Source: a virus
Reading direction: 5' to 3' (one strand)
Virus record (IMG/VR): IMGVR_UViG_3300042908_000747
Location: 1-22,668 of that record
Length of the DNA stretch: 22,668 bases
Below the pieces are notes generated by a model, which saw only the letters and a program-made list of their open reading frames with translations, made no database searches and had not been told where the DNA came from. A program made the position numbers and the translations under genes. Position 1 is the first letter of the stretch. Each line of letters starts with the position of its first letter. This document shows, one piece after another, positions 1 through 7,426 of this stretch.

Positions 1-1
1 G

Positions 2-961
2 CGCCTGACGTGGCCGACGACGGGCACTATCGCTACGACCTACAGCGCCGAGGAGCCCGACCAGCTCCGCGGCCCGCAGCATGACGCAGCCCTCGCCGAC
101 GAGGTCGCCGCGTGGTCACGGCCCGACGCGTGGGATCAGTTGATGATGGGGCTGCGCCTCGGCGTCGACCCTCGCGTGGTGGTCGCAACGACACCGCGTC
201 CGACGCCGCTCATCCGCTCGCTACTCGCCGCCGAGGGCACAGTGGTGACGCGCGGCGCGACGCGCGACAACCTCGCGAACCTCGCGCCCGGCGTCGTCGC
301 CGACCTCGAGCGCCGCTACGCCGGCACGCGCCTCGGCCGACAGGAGCTCGACGGCGAGATCCTCGACGACTCCGCTGGCGCGCTGTGGCGGTGGCAGTGG
401 ATCGACGCCGCGCGCGTCACCCGCGCACCGGACCTGCGCCGCATCGTGGTCGCGATCGACCCCGCCGCATCGTCGCACGATGAGAGCGACGAGACGGGCA
501 TCGTGGTCGCGGGCGTGGGCCACGACGGCCGCGCGTACGTTCTCGCCGACGCGAGCGGGCGCTACCGCCCCGAGGAGTGGGCACGCACCGCCCTCGCCCT
601 CTACCGCGAGCACAAGGCCGACGCGATCGTCGCCGAGGCCAACAACGGCGGCGAGATGGTGGCCTCGACCTTGCGCGTGCACGACCGCGGCGCCAACGTG
701 CGCACGGTCCACGCGACGCGCGGCAAGGCCACGCGCGCCGAACCCGTCGCCGCGCTGTACGAGCAGGCGCGCGTCTCGCACGTCGGCGCCCTCGCCCGCC
801 TCGAAGATCAACTGACGACGTGGGACCCGGCGACGAGCCGCACGAGCCCCGACCGCCTCGACGCGCTCGTGTGGGCACTCACTGAGCTTCTGGTGACGCA
901 CGATGCGACACCCGCAGAGCCTCCTCGCACGCAACGCTCCCGCCCCGCATGGGGCTTCTGA
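2..961 (+). CDS. Phage terminase large subunit, 5'-truncated
   Basis: Motor and nuclease that cuts phage DNA and pumps it into the prohead. The frame is open from base 2, so the N-terminal Walker A part lies outside the window. Seen in the 319-residue fragment: an acidic Walker B-like stretch (ADE, residues 32-34), the coupling motif ATTPRP (about 62-67), then an RNase H-like nuclease domain with candidate metal-binding acids at D153 (AIDP), E212 (VAEANN) and D287 (RLDALVW). This is the usual pattern of Mu gp28 and related TerL proteins. The TTG at 140 is only an internal in-frame codon; the motifs upstream of it show that translation begins further left. It ends TGA and overlaps the portal by 13 nt if the first portal ATG is used. 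Confidence 0.9.
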   Translation, partial: RLTWPTTGTIATTYSAEEPDQLRGPQHDAALADEVAAWSRPDAWDQLMMGLRLGVDPRVVVATTPRPTPLIRSLLAAEGTVVTRGATRDNLANLAPGVVADLERRYAGTRLGRQELDGEILDDSAGALWRWQWIDAARVTRAPDLRRIVVAIDPAASSHDESDETGIVVAGVGHDGRAYVLADASGRYRPEEWARTALALYREHKADAIVAEANNGGEMVASTLRVHDRGANVRTVHATRGKATRAEPVAALYEQARVSHVGALARLEDQLTTWDPATSRTSPDRLDALVWALTELLVTHDATPAEPPRTQRSRPAWGF

Positions 962-2280
962 CAATGCCCGTCGCCACACGCAACATCACCGCGCCCTCGC
1001 CGCAGGACCGCAATCAGCGGCGCCTCGGCGCAGGCCTCACGCCGCAGGCCATCACGTCGGTGATGCTCTCGGCCGACCAGGGGCGCATGGATCGGTGGGC
1101 CGACCTCCTCGACGAGATCCGCCAAGGCGACCCGCACCTTCACGGCGACCTCTCGAAGCGCGAACTGAGCGTCTCGGGCGCGACCTACGAGGTGCGCCTC
1201 CCCGAAGGCGCGTCGAAGCGTTCCGGCGACCGCGCGCTGAAGCTGTGTCAAGACGCGCTCGCGTCCGTCGACGTCGTGCCCGGATCGCTCGGGCTGTCGA
1301 TGCGCGGCGCGTGGCAATCGCTGCTGACGTCGACCTACCACGGGCGCAGCGCCGTTGAGGTCGTGTACGCGCGCGACGGGCGCTACATGCTCCCGCGCAA
1401 CCTCTACGCGATCCACCCGCGCCGTCTCGCCTGGTCGAATGAAGCGCGCGATTGGCGCCTCTACCTCTACGACGCGACGGTCGCGCTGACGCCCTTCTCG
1501 CAGTTCCCCGGCGTGCCGCTCGACGACGCCGCGGCGTTCCCTCGCGGGAAGCTGATGGTGCAGACGACGCGCAGCTTCGGCACGTACCCGACGCGCGAAG
1601 GCCTCGGCCGCGCGCTCGTCTGGTACAGCGCGTTCAAGCGGTGGTCCGTTCGCGATTGGCTCGCGTTCGCCGAGTGGTCGGGCCGCGGTATGCGCGTAGG
1701 CAAGTACGCGACCGGGCGCGACCCGAAGAACCCCGCGCGCGCCAACGCCGAAGACGTCGACGCGCTGCAAGAGGCGCTCGACGCGATGTCGTCGACCGTC
1801 GCGACGGTGATTCCCGACGTCACCGACCTGACGGTGATCGAGGCGAAAGACAACAGCGTGCACGCGGAGTTGATCAAGCTCTGCAACGGCGAGATGTCGA
1901 AGTGTGTGCTCGGCGGCACGCTCACGAGCGATCCCGGCGACAAGGGCGCGCGCAGCCTCGGCGAAGTGCACCTCCGCGCGATGTACCAGCTCCTCGCGAG
2001 CGACGCGCAGGGCCTCGGCGACACGATCCGCCGCGACCTCTTCGCTCCGCTCGTGCGCCTGAACCTCGGCGACAACGCGCCGGTGCCCACGATCATGTTC
2101 GCGGTCGAGCCGCCCGAGGATGCGAAGAGCAGAGCGGAGCGGCTGTCGATGTACATGGATCGCGGCCTCACCGTGCCCGCCTCGTGGGTGCGTGACCAGG
2201 AGGGCGTGCCCGACCCCGTCGACGGAGAGCCCGTCGTCGGCAAGGTGCAACCCGCCACCGCGACGCCCGCGGACGTGTGA
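949..2280 (+). CDS. Portal protein, DUF935 / Mu gp29-like
   Basis: Forms the dodecameric ring at the packaging vertex, through which DNA enters and leaves and to which the tail joins. The 443-aa product matches the DUF935 family in overall pattern. It has an N-terminal helical region with a 'WADLLDEIRQGDPHL' type motif, a central part containing 'YHGRSAVEVVY', and a C-terminal half with 'TLTSDPGDKGARSLGEVH' before 'RRDLFAPLVRLN'. It is somewhat shorter than the roughly 500 aa of many relatives. Two in-frame starts are possible: ATG 949, inside the terminase gene, and ATG 964, two bases after the terminase stop with GGGG about 9 nt upstream. The second looks at least as good. Position directly after TerL supports the call. 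Confidence 0.9.
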   Translation: MGLLTMPVATRNITAPSPQDRNQRRLGAGLTPQAITSVMLSADQGRMDRWADLLDEIRQGDPHLHGDLSKRELSVSGATYEVRLPEGASKRSGDRALKLCQDALASVDVVPGSLGLSMRGAWQSLLTSTYHGRSAVEVVYARDGRYMLPRNLYAIHPRRLAWSNEARDWRLYLYDATVALTPFSQFPGVPLDDAAAFPRGKLMVQTTRSFGTYPTREGLGRALVWYSAFKRWSVRDWLAFAEWSGRGMRVGKYATGRDPKNPARANAEDVDALQEALDAMSSTVATVIPDVTDLTVIEAKDNSVHAELIKLCNGEMSKCVLGGTLTSDPGDKGARSLGEVHLRAMYQLLASDAQGLGDTIRRDLFAPLVRLNLGDNAPVPTIMFAVEPPEDAKSRAERLSMYMDRGLTVPASWVRDQEGVPDPVDGEPVVGKVQPATATPADV

Positions 2281-4055
2281 CCGTGGCGCTCTTCGACGGC
2301 ATCAACTTCGCGCCGCCCGCTGGCGTGCGAAGCGCCCTCCGTCGCGGCCTCGCGCTGCACGAGCAGGGGCTCTCGGGCGACGGCGTCCAACCCGATACCG
2401 TCGCATGGGCGCGGCGCATGGCAGCGGGCGAGAAGGTGAGCCCCGAGAAGGCGCGCAAGATGGCGCGTTTCTTCGGGCGCAACCGGCGCTTCGCTCGTGA
2501 GCCGAAGGACTCGCCCGCGTGGGTCTCGTGGCTCCTGTGGGGCGGCGCTGCGGGCGACGCATGGTCGCGAAAACTGGTGCGACAGATGAACTCAAGACAG
2601 CAGTTGAATCAGCGCCTCGGCGGCGTGCCCGTCGCGCTCGCGAAGGCGCAGGGCGAGAGCCCGTGGAACGTGCTCGCGTACGAGGTCGCGCTCAAGGGCC
2701 GCGGCCCCGGCGTCGCGCTCGCGCGCGCCGACTTCGAGCAGTGCATTGCGAACTTCGAGCGGTGGGGCAAAGAGGTACCCGTGGTGCTCTACCACGCGGA
2801 CACGAAAGACAGCGCCCACCCCGCGAGCCGTGCCGCGCACGCATGGATCACCGCCATGCGCGTGGGCTCCATGCGTCGCAACGGCGCCACGGTCGCGACG
2901 CTCGAGGCGCGCTTCCGCTGGGTGAACGCCGAGACGCGCGCGCAGGTCGAGACCGGCGAGCTCGCCTACGGCTCCGTCACGCTCGTTCAGCACGGCACCG
3001 ACGAGGAGACGGGCGACGACGTGGGCTCGTACCTCTGGAGCTTCTCGCTCACGAACAACCCCGCGCTCGTCGACATCCCGCGCATCGCCGCGGAGATGGG
3101 CGGCGAGGATGACAGTTACGGCCACGGCTACCAGGTGAGCGGCCCCGACGACGTGCTGCCGATGCTTCGGTGGGCCTTCGCGCTCCCGGCGCTCGCCACC
3201 GAAGACGACGTGCGCAGCAACCTCGCGCGCCTCGACGCCCTCGCGCGTGCTGGTGACGCCGAAGCGCTCGGCGTCGACCTCGACGACGTGGTTGGTTGCA
3301 TCCGCGATGCGATGCGCCTGCCCGCGCTCACGACCGCACCCGAAGTGGTCGCCGCCGCCCTGGCTGCGCTCGACAAGATGAACGCCCCGGCATCCGCCGC
3401 GGGCATGGCTTCGGCGGATGACCCGCCGATGAACGGCGGCCCGAGGGTCGCCACGGAGAAAGCCCACATGGCTCACATGATGACCCTCGCGGCGCGGCTC
3501 GGCATCGCCGCCGCGAGCGAAGAGGATGCCTCGGCGGCCATCGCCGCCCGCGCTCAGGAGACCGCCGACGTTCGGCGCGCGCTCAACCTCACCAGCGACG
3601 CCACGGGCGCTCACGTCGCCGCGAAGATCGCGGAGCTGTCGGGCCTCTCGGTGAAGGTCGCCACGCTCACGACCGAACTCGACGCCGCGAAGGCGCGCGA
3701 GTCGGAGCGCGTGGAGCTCGACGTCGCCGCGCACCTCGACGCGATGATCGCCGCGCAGCCCGCGCTGAAGCCCGTGCGCGCGTCGCTCGAGTTCGCCGCC
3801 CGCGCCGACTTCGCCGCCTTCGCGAAGGCGAACCCGCTGCCGCGTGCGAGCGCCGCCACGACCTCGACGCTGACGCAGCGCGTGACGGCCCTCGCCGCCG
3901 CGCACGACGCCACGCCCTCGAACGTGGTCGCCATGCCCGCGCGCCACAACGACGCCGCGGGCGCCCGCGCTCGCGACCTCATGGCCGCTGACAAGACCCT
4001 CACCCTCGAAAGCGCGCTGAAGCAGGCTTCGCGCGAGATCAAGGCGGCGCGCTGA
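2277..4055 (+). CDS. Mu gpI-like prohead protease fused to scaffold
   Basis: Likely self-cleaving capsid maturation protease with a built-in scaffold. Starts at GTG in a GTGA overlap with the portal stop. Three parts are visible in 592 aa. Residues about 35-103 form an extra N-terminal module with motifs like TVAWARRMA, EKARKMARFF and WLLWGGAAGDAW, seen in other phage head proteins. Residues about 110-275 resemble Mu-like prophage I protein (PF10123): H173 in VVLYHAD, then GELAYGSV with S233, then 'SLTNNPALVDIP'. H173 and S233 are my candidate catalytic residues. After an Ala/Pro/Met-rich linker (about 365-400), a helical Ala-rich tail ends in 'ARDLMAADKTLTLESALKQ', typical of Mu-type scaffolds. 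It precedes the decoration and capsid genes, as in Mu. Confidence 0.83.
   Translation: MTVALFDGINFAPPAGVRSALRRGLALHEQGLSGDGVQPDTVAWARRMAAGEKVSPEKARKMARFFGRNRRFAREPKDSPAWVSWLLWGGAAGDAWSRKLVRQMNSRQQLNQRLGGVPVALAKAQGESPWNVLAYEVALKGRGPGVALARADFEQCIANFERWGKEVPVVLYHADTKDSAHPASRAAHAWITAMRVGSMRRNGATVATLEARFRWVNAETRAQVETGELAYGSVTLVQHGTDEETGDDVGSYLWSFSLTNNPALVDIPRIAAEMGGEDDSYGHGYQVSGPDDVLPMLRWAFALPALATEDDVRSNLARLDALARAGDAEALGVDLDDVVGCIRDAMRLPALTTAPEVVAAALAALDKMNAPASAAGMASADDPPMNGGPRVATEKAHMAHMMTLAARLGIAAASEEDASAAIAARAQETADVRRALNLTSDATGAHVAAKIAELSGLSVKVATLTTELDAAKARESERVELDVAAHLDAMIAAQPALKPVRASLEFAARADFAAFAKANPLPRASAATTSTLTQRVTALAAAHDATPSNVVAMPARHNDAAGARARDLMAADKTLTLESALKQASREIKAAR
3468..4055 (+). CDS. 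Possible nested scaffold protein from internal start
   Basis: In-frame ATG inside the protease gene, preceded by GGAG at 3455-3458 with a 9-nt spacer. The same core and spacing occur before the tail tube gene at 9052. Initiation here would give a 195-aa protein made only of the helical scaffold part of the longer product. Mu (gpI/gpZ) and lambda (C/Nu3) are known to make free scaffold from a nested start in this way. The start falls just after the low-complexity linker, where a scaffold domain would begin. What is seen is the ribosome site and the domain border; that it is used is inference. Confidence 0.42.
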   Translation: MAHMMTLAARLGIAAASEEDASAAIAARAQETADVRRALNLTSDATGAHVAAKIAELSGLSVKVATLTTELDAAKARESERVELDVAAHLDAMIAAQPALKPVRASLEFAARADFAAFAKANPLPRASAATTSTLTQRVTALAAAHDATPSNVVAMPARHNDAAGARARDLMAADKTLTLESALKQASREIKAAR

Positions 4056-4462
4056 TGGGCCTCTCGAATCGCTTCCCCGGTCAACTCATTCCCGTCGTGT
4101 CGGAGTCGATCCTGACCGACGGCATGATCGTGCGTGTCGGCTCGGCCGACAACACCGTGCGCCTCCCCGGCGGCGCCTCGCCGACCACGTCGCTCCTCGG
4201 CTGCATGATGCGCCCCGACGGCAGCGCGTGCGCCGCGGGCGACACCATCGACCTCGTGCTCAACGGCGTCTACCCGCTCATCGCGGCGGGCACCATCACG
4301 CGCGGCGACTTCGTCACCTCGGGCGGCACCGACGGCTCGGTGATCACCGAGACCGCCGCCGCGGGCACCAACGTGGCCGTCATCGGTCAGGCGCTCGAGA
4401 GCGCCGTCACGGGCGACCGCGTCGCCGTCGCCATCAACCCCTTCATGAAGCAGGGCGGCTGA
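4055..4462 (+). CDS. Capsid decoration-like protein, DUF2190-like
   Basis: 135-aa beta-rich protein between scaffold and major capsid genes, the usual place for a head-decoration or stabilising protein. The composition is Gly/Thr/Val-rich with alternating hydrophobic residues ('DGMIVRVGSADNTVRL', 'GDTIDLVLNGVYPLIAAGTI', 'GDRVAVAINPF'), which resembles DUF2190-type proteins ('virtual' capsid stabilisers with a GD.V.LV..G.....a...I..G pattern). Start ATG 4055 shares one base with the previous stop (TGATG), so translation is probably coupled. The family match is by pattern only; a head fibre or spike base is an alternative. Confidence 0.65.
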   Translation: MGLSNRFPGQLIPVVSESILTDGMIVRVGSADNTVRLPGGASPTTSLLGCMMRPDGSACAAGDTIDLVLNGVYPLIAAGTITRGDFVTSGGTDGSVITETAAAGTNVAVIGQALESAVTGDRVAVAINPFMKQGG

Positions 4463-4465
4463 TCC

Positions 4466-5500
4466 ATGAACTCCGAAATGCACTCGCTCCAGATGGAGCT
4501 GCTCATGGCGCACGGCCTCAACGCCGCGCAGGCCGCGAGCGTGATCGAGGCCTCGTTCTCGCCGTCGTCGGTTCACGTCGACGCGCCCCTGTCGAACTTC
4601 GCGTCGACCATCCGCAACCGCGACATGATCGCTGACATGGTCATGCCGATCGTCGACGTCACCAAGCCGAGCGACAAGTTCTTCAAGTACGGCGGCGACA
4701 CGTTCTTCGAGGAGCAGTCGGCCTCGCTCGCGGGCGCCGAGGCGATGCCCGGCCGCGTGCGCTACACGATCTCCACGGACAACTTCAGCACCGTCGACTA
4801 CGGGCTGATGGACTTCGTGAGCAACAAGGAGATCGAGTCGGCCGACGCGCCCATCGACCCGCAGATGCACGCCGTCAAGGTCGTGACCTCGCGGCTCGAC
4901 ATCGCCAAGGAGCGCCGCGTCGCCGCCATCGCGTTCGCGTCGGGCTCGTACGGCAGCAACACCGCCGCGCTCTCGGGCGCCGATCGCTGGGACACCAACA
5001 CCAGCGACCCCGTGCAGAAGATCGACGACGCCATCGAGGCCTGCGACGAGCGGCCCAACATCATGGTGATCGGCGCGCAGGCGTGGATCAAGCTGAAGAA
5101 CCACCCGAAGCTCAAGGAGACGATCCTCTCGCGCTCCTCGACCATCTCGGGCGCCACGCCCGACCGCGTGACCACCGACCTCGTCGCCTCGCTCTTCGAG
5201 CTCGACGCGGTCTACGTGGGCCGCGCCAAGTACGTGACCTCGCGCGAGGGTCAGACCTCGGCGAAGGGGTACATCTGGGGCAAGTCGTGCGCGCTCATCC
5301 GCGCCACCGACAACCCTGGCCCGCGCGAGACGGCCGTCTTCGGCAAGCAGTTCCGATTCGGCCCGCGCGAGACGCAGACCATCGACGCGCCCCTGCCGGG
5401 CAAGTCGGGCGGCATGTATGTGAAGGTGACGGAGTCGCTCGACGAGAAGGTCGTAGCGGGCTCGGCCGCGGGCTTCCTCTACACCACCGTCGTGAGCTGA
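4466..5500 (+). CDS. Major capsid protein
   Basis: 344-aa protein in the major head subunit position (Mu gpT place), three bases after the decoration gene. Features typical of an HK97-fold capsid protein are visible. There is an N-terminal helical arm, then 'FASTIRNRDMIADMVMPIVDV' and 'FFKYGGDTFF' (early strand region), a long helix with 'VVTSRLDIAKERRVAAIAF', 'IMVIGAQAWIKLKNHPKLKETI' (the A-domain helix pattern often annotated in these proteins), 'YIWGKSCALIRA', and a C-terminal strand 'MYVKVTESLDEKVVA'. No prohead delta domain or obvious cleavage site is evident; scaffolding is supplied by the upstream gene. Among Mu-like phages it seems closer to 'phage capsid protein' groups than to Mu gpT itself. 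Confidence 0.85.
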   Translation: MNSEMHSLQMELLMAHGLNAAQAASVIEASFSPSSVHVDAPLSNFASTIRNRDMIADMVMPIVDVTKPSDKFFKYGGDTFFEEQSASLAGAEAMPGRVRYTISTDNFSTVDYGLMDFVSNKEIESADAPIDPQMHAVKVVTSRLDIAKERRVAAIAFASGSYGSNTAALSGADRWDTNTSDPVQKIDDAIEACDERPNIMVIGAQAWIKLKNHPKLKETILSRSSTISGATPDRVTTDLVASLFELDAVYVGRAKYVTSREGQTSAKGYIWGKSCALIRATDNPGPRETAVFGKQFRFGPRETQTIDAPLPGKSGGMYVKVTESLDEKVVAGSAAGFLYTTVVS

Positions 5501-5766
5501 TGTCCCGCCGCAGTCAGAACCGCCCGCAGGAGTCGCGCAGCGTGCCCGTGCGTGCGTCGGAGTCCGTCTCCGCGCCCATCGTCGCGCCCGAGTCTCCCGC
5601 GGCCCCTACGGAGCCCGCAGACGCGGTGCCTCCTGCGCTCGCGCGTGTGCGGTTCCGCGCGCGGGTGCGCATCCACGCGGGCACGACGTACGAGCCCGGC
5701 GCGGAGATCCCCGAGACCGTCGCGATGGACGGACTCACCGAAGGCGTGGAGTACGACCGTGGCTGA
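5500..5766 (+). CDS. Small head-tail region protein, unknown
   Basis: 88-aa protein starting at ATG 5500, which shares a base with the capsid stop (TGATG). Residues 1-45 are Ser/Pro/Ala/Glu-rich and probably disordered. Residues 46-88 are more structured (VRFRARVRIHAGTTYEPGAEI then ETVAMDGLTEGVEY) and read like a small beta domain. It holds the place of Mu gp35, between capsid and gp36, but I cannot assign a family. The 3' end overlaps the gp36-like gene by 8 nt, so the gene fits tightly in the operon and is probably real. The same frame is open upstream to 5083, but that part is a shadow of the capsid gene. Confidence 0.72.
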   Translation: MSRRSQNRPQESRSVPVRASESVSAPIVAPESPAAPTEPADAVPPALARVRFRARVRIHAGTTYEPGAEIPETVAMDGLTEGVEYDRG

Positions 5767-6262
5767 ACTCACCGCGATCATCACGAGCGCCGACGTCACC
5801 GGCCGTCTCTCGACGCAGGCGTATGCGCGCCTCTTCGCGAAGAACGGCGGCGCCACCGCGGACACAACGTTTCGCGACCTGTGCATCGCGGAGACCAACA
5901 GCCGCATCCGCACCCTCACGCGCGCAGCATTCCCCGACGGCCTCTACCTCACGACGGACACCGTCGACCCCGAGGTGACGGGCCGCGGCGTCGACATCGT
6001 GTGCATGATCGCCGCCTCGCGCCACGCGAGCGCAGGCGCCACAGCGGGCGACGAGAGCGGCGCGTACCTCTCGCACGGCCGCGCGGCTGAGCGCTTCTTT
6101 CGCGAGATGAGTCGCGACGCCGATGCGCGCCCGCCGAACTCCAACGCGAGCGTCGGCGACGCACGCCCGCGCGCATCGAACACGAACCTCGTCGACTCCG
6201 CGAACGAGTACACGAACCCCTACACCCGCGCCGCAGATCGCCGCGACGGGTCGGCGTTCTGA
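5759..6262 (+). CDS. Mu gp36-like (DUF1320) head-completion protein
   Basis: 167-aa protein starting at GTG 5759, overlapping the previous gene by 8 nt. DUF1320/Mu gp36 proteins are connector proteins just after the capsid gene. Seen here: an N-terminal 'AIITSADVTGRLSTQAYARLFA' segment similar to the family opening (roughly Y.t..dl..r......l..Lt), then 'CIAETNSRIRTLTRAAFPDGLYL' (helix in which family members carry D/E-A...I...L), then 'DIVCMIAASRH' and a polar tail with 'PNSNASVGDARPR'. The tail matches a loop often seen before the C-terminus. It probably helps join the portal to the tail. The longer open frame back to 5552 is not coding: its upstream part shadows the 88-aa gene. Confidence 0.72.
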   Translation: MAELTAIITSADVTGRLSTQAYARLFAKNGGATADTTFRDLCIAETNSRIRTLTRAAFPDGLYLTTDTVDPEVTGRGVDIVCMIAASRHASAGATAGDESGAYLSHGRAAERFFREMSRDADARPPNSNASVGDARPRASNTNLVDSANEYTNPYTRAADRRDGSAF

Positions 6263-6264
6263 CC

Positions 6265-6621
6265 GTGGCCGAGTGGATCGACGCGGTCGACGCGATGCGC
6301 GGCGCCCTCTCCCGCGCGCTGCCTCCTGCGCTCACTGCGGGCGCGAAGATCGTCGCCGCGTACGCGAAGGCCAACCACCCGTACACCAACCGAACCTTCC
6401 GCCTCCAGACGCACACCGAGTGGCAGTTCACGGACGGCTCGCTCGCGAGCGGCTACGTGATCCAGGTGCACGGCGGGATGCCCTACGGGTCTTTCGTCGA
6501 AGAGGGCACGTCGCGCAACCGCCCGTACCCGTACCTGCGCCCCGCGTGGCTCGCGATGGGGCAGACCATGGCTGAGATCGTCGCCGCCTCGATGGTGGGC
6601 GCCGTGCAGAACACCCGATGA
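6265..6621 (+). CDS. HK97 gp10-like head-tail joining protein
   Basis: 118-aa protein starting at GTG 6265, two bases after the gp36-like stop. The C-terminal half contains 'YGSFVEEGTSRNRPYPYLRPAW', which closely follows the conserved signature of HK97 gp10-like and minor tail completion proteins (YA.fVE.GT......PFl.PA). The N-terminal part is a helix (IDAVDAMRGALSRALPPALTAGAKIV) followed by a strand region 'TEWQFTDGSLASGYVIQVHG'. Such proteins sit at the tail-proximal face of the connector or act as tail terminator partners. The position between gp36-like and gp37-like genes is right for a neck protein. Ends in an ATGA overlap with the next gene. Confidence 0.75.
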   Translation: MAEWIDAVDAMRGALSRALPPALTAGAKIVAAYAKANHPYTNRTFRLQTHTEWQFTDGSLASGYVIQVHGGMPYGSFVEEGTSRNRPYPYLRPAWLAMGQTMAEIVAASMVGAVQNTR

Positions 6622-7241
6622 GCGCCGCCACACTCGCAAGCATCGAGCTCGCGCTCTACACCGCGCTCTCGGGGCTGCTGACGAACGTCACCACGGGGCC
6701 GACGACGTCGCGCCCCTTCGCGTGCGTCGGGCGCTACGCCGGGCCGGTGCCGCCCGAAGGCCTCGCCGAAGCCGCCGCGCAGTACCCCTGCGCCATGCTG
6801 CGCTTCGACGAAGACCTGTCGACGCGCGACGTGATGGGCTTCGGCGCCGCGTCGATCGAAGACCGCGCGCTGTCGCAGTTCTCGGTGCTCGTGGCCGTCG
6901 AAGACGCCCGCGCGATCGACGACGGCATGGTGGGCGACTCAAGCGCCCCCGGCCTCCTGCGACTCGTCGACGCGGTCATCGCAGCGTGCAACGGACTCGT
7001 GGTCGCGGACACGCACATGAACCTCTCGACGCGCTACGCGGGCACCCGCGCGGAGCTGATCCGCCGCGGCGCCGTCTACGTCTACGCCGTGCGCTTCGAG
7101 GCGACGCGCGACGCCGAAGCCGCGACCTACGACAGCAGCGCCGCCGTCACGATCCCCGCCGTCTACAGCGACATCAACCTCGTGGGCACCGGCACTGCGC
7201 CGAACCCGCTCGTGCAGATCGTCTCTGACACCACCCCGTGA
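6618..7241 (+). CDS. Mu gp37-like (DUF1834) tail-neck protein
   Basis: 207-aa protein in an ATGA overlap with the gp10-like gene. The place (after the joining protein, before the DUF2635 protein and sheath) and layout match Mu gp37/DUF1834. It has an N-terminal helix 'LASIELALYTALSGLL', a middle 'YPCAMLRFDEDLSTRD', beta-strands 'SQFSVLVAVEDAR', a helix 'GLLRLVDAVIAACNG' and a late strand 'AVYVYAVRFEAT'. DUF1834 proteins are thought to act as tail terminator at the head-tail junction. The C-terminus (IPAVYSDINLVGTGTAPNPL) resembles an extra beta tail. Function is inferred from family and position. Confidence 0.72.
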   Translation: MSAATLASIELALYTALSGLLTNVTTGPTTSRPFACVGRYAGPVPPEGLAEAAAQYPCAMLRFDEDLSTRDVMGFGAASIEDRALSQFSVLVAVEDARAIDDGMVGDSSAPGLLRLVDAVIAACNGLVVADTHMNLSTRYAGTRAELIRRGAVYVYAVRFEATRDAEAATYDSSAAVTIPAVYSDINLVGTGTAPNPLVQIVSDTTP

Positions 7242-7426
7242 GCCACTCCATGAAGACCATCAACGTGCGCGCCGTCGGCGATGCGCGGCTCCCCGTGCCC
7301 GGCTCCGTGTCGGCGCGCTACGTGGGCCGTGACCGACGCGGCGAGATCATCCCCGAGGGCGTCACCGTGCCCGACGACAGCTACCACCGCCGCGCTCTCT
7401 CGCGCGGAGAACTCGAGGCCCTGTGA
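7238..7426 (+). CDS. Mu gp38-like (DUF2635) small protein
   Basis: 62-aa protein just before the sheath gene, exactly where Mu carries gp38 (DUF2635). The visible pattern fits the family. A short strand 'INVRAV' is followed by 'GRDRRGEIIPEGVTVPDDSYHRRALSRGEL', matching the usual P..G..V.d......LP..G..VP....W.RRL..GE layout. GTG 7238 overlaps the previous stop (GTGA). ATG 7250 is an alternative start and would remove only four residues. The biochemical role of DUF2635 is not known; its constant place suggests sheath or neck assembly. Confidence 0.72.
   Translation: MSHSMKTINVRAVGDARLPVPGSVSARYVGRDRRGEIIPEGVTVPDDSYHRRALSRGELEAL

Noticed and set aside
140-961. Terminase starting at the TTG at 140
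   Set aside because: The frame is open to the window edge and residues before 140 match conserved TerL sequence, so the gene is truncated by the window.
808-2250. Leftward frame of 480 codons opposite the portal
   Set aside because: Shadow of the portal gene; Arg/His/Val-rich product without motifs.
2592-5104. Long leftward frames opposite protease, decoration and capsid genes (2592-3947 and 3611-5104)
   Set aside because: Shadows with unnatural composition; they overlap each other and well-supported rightward genes.
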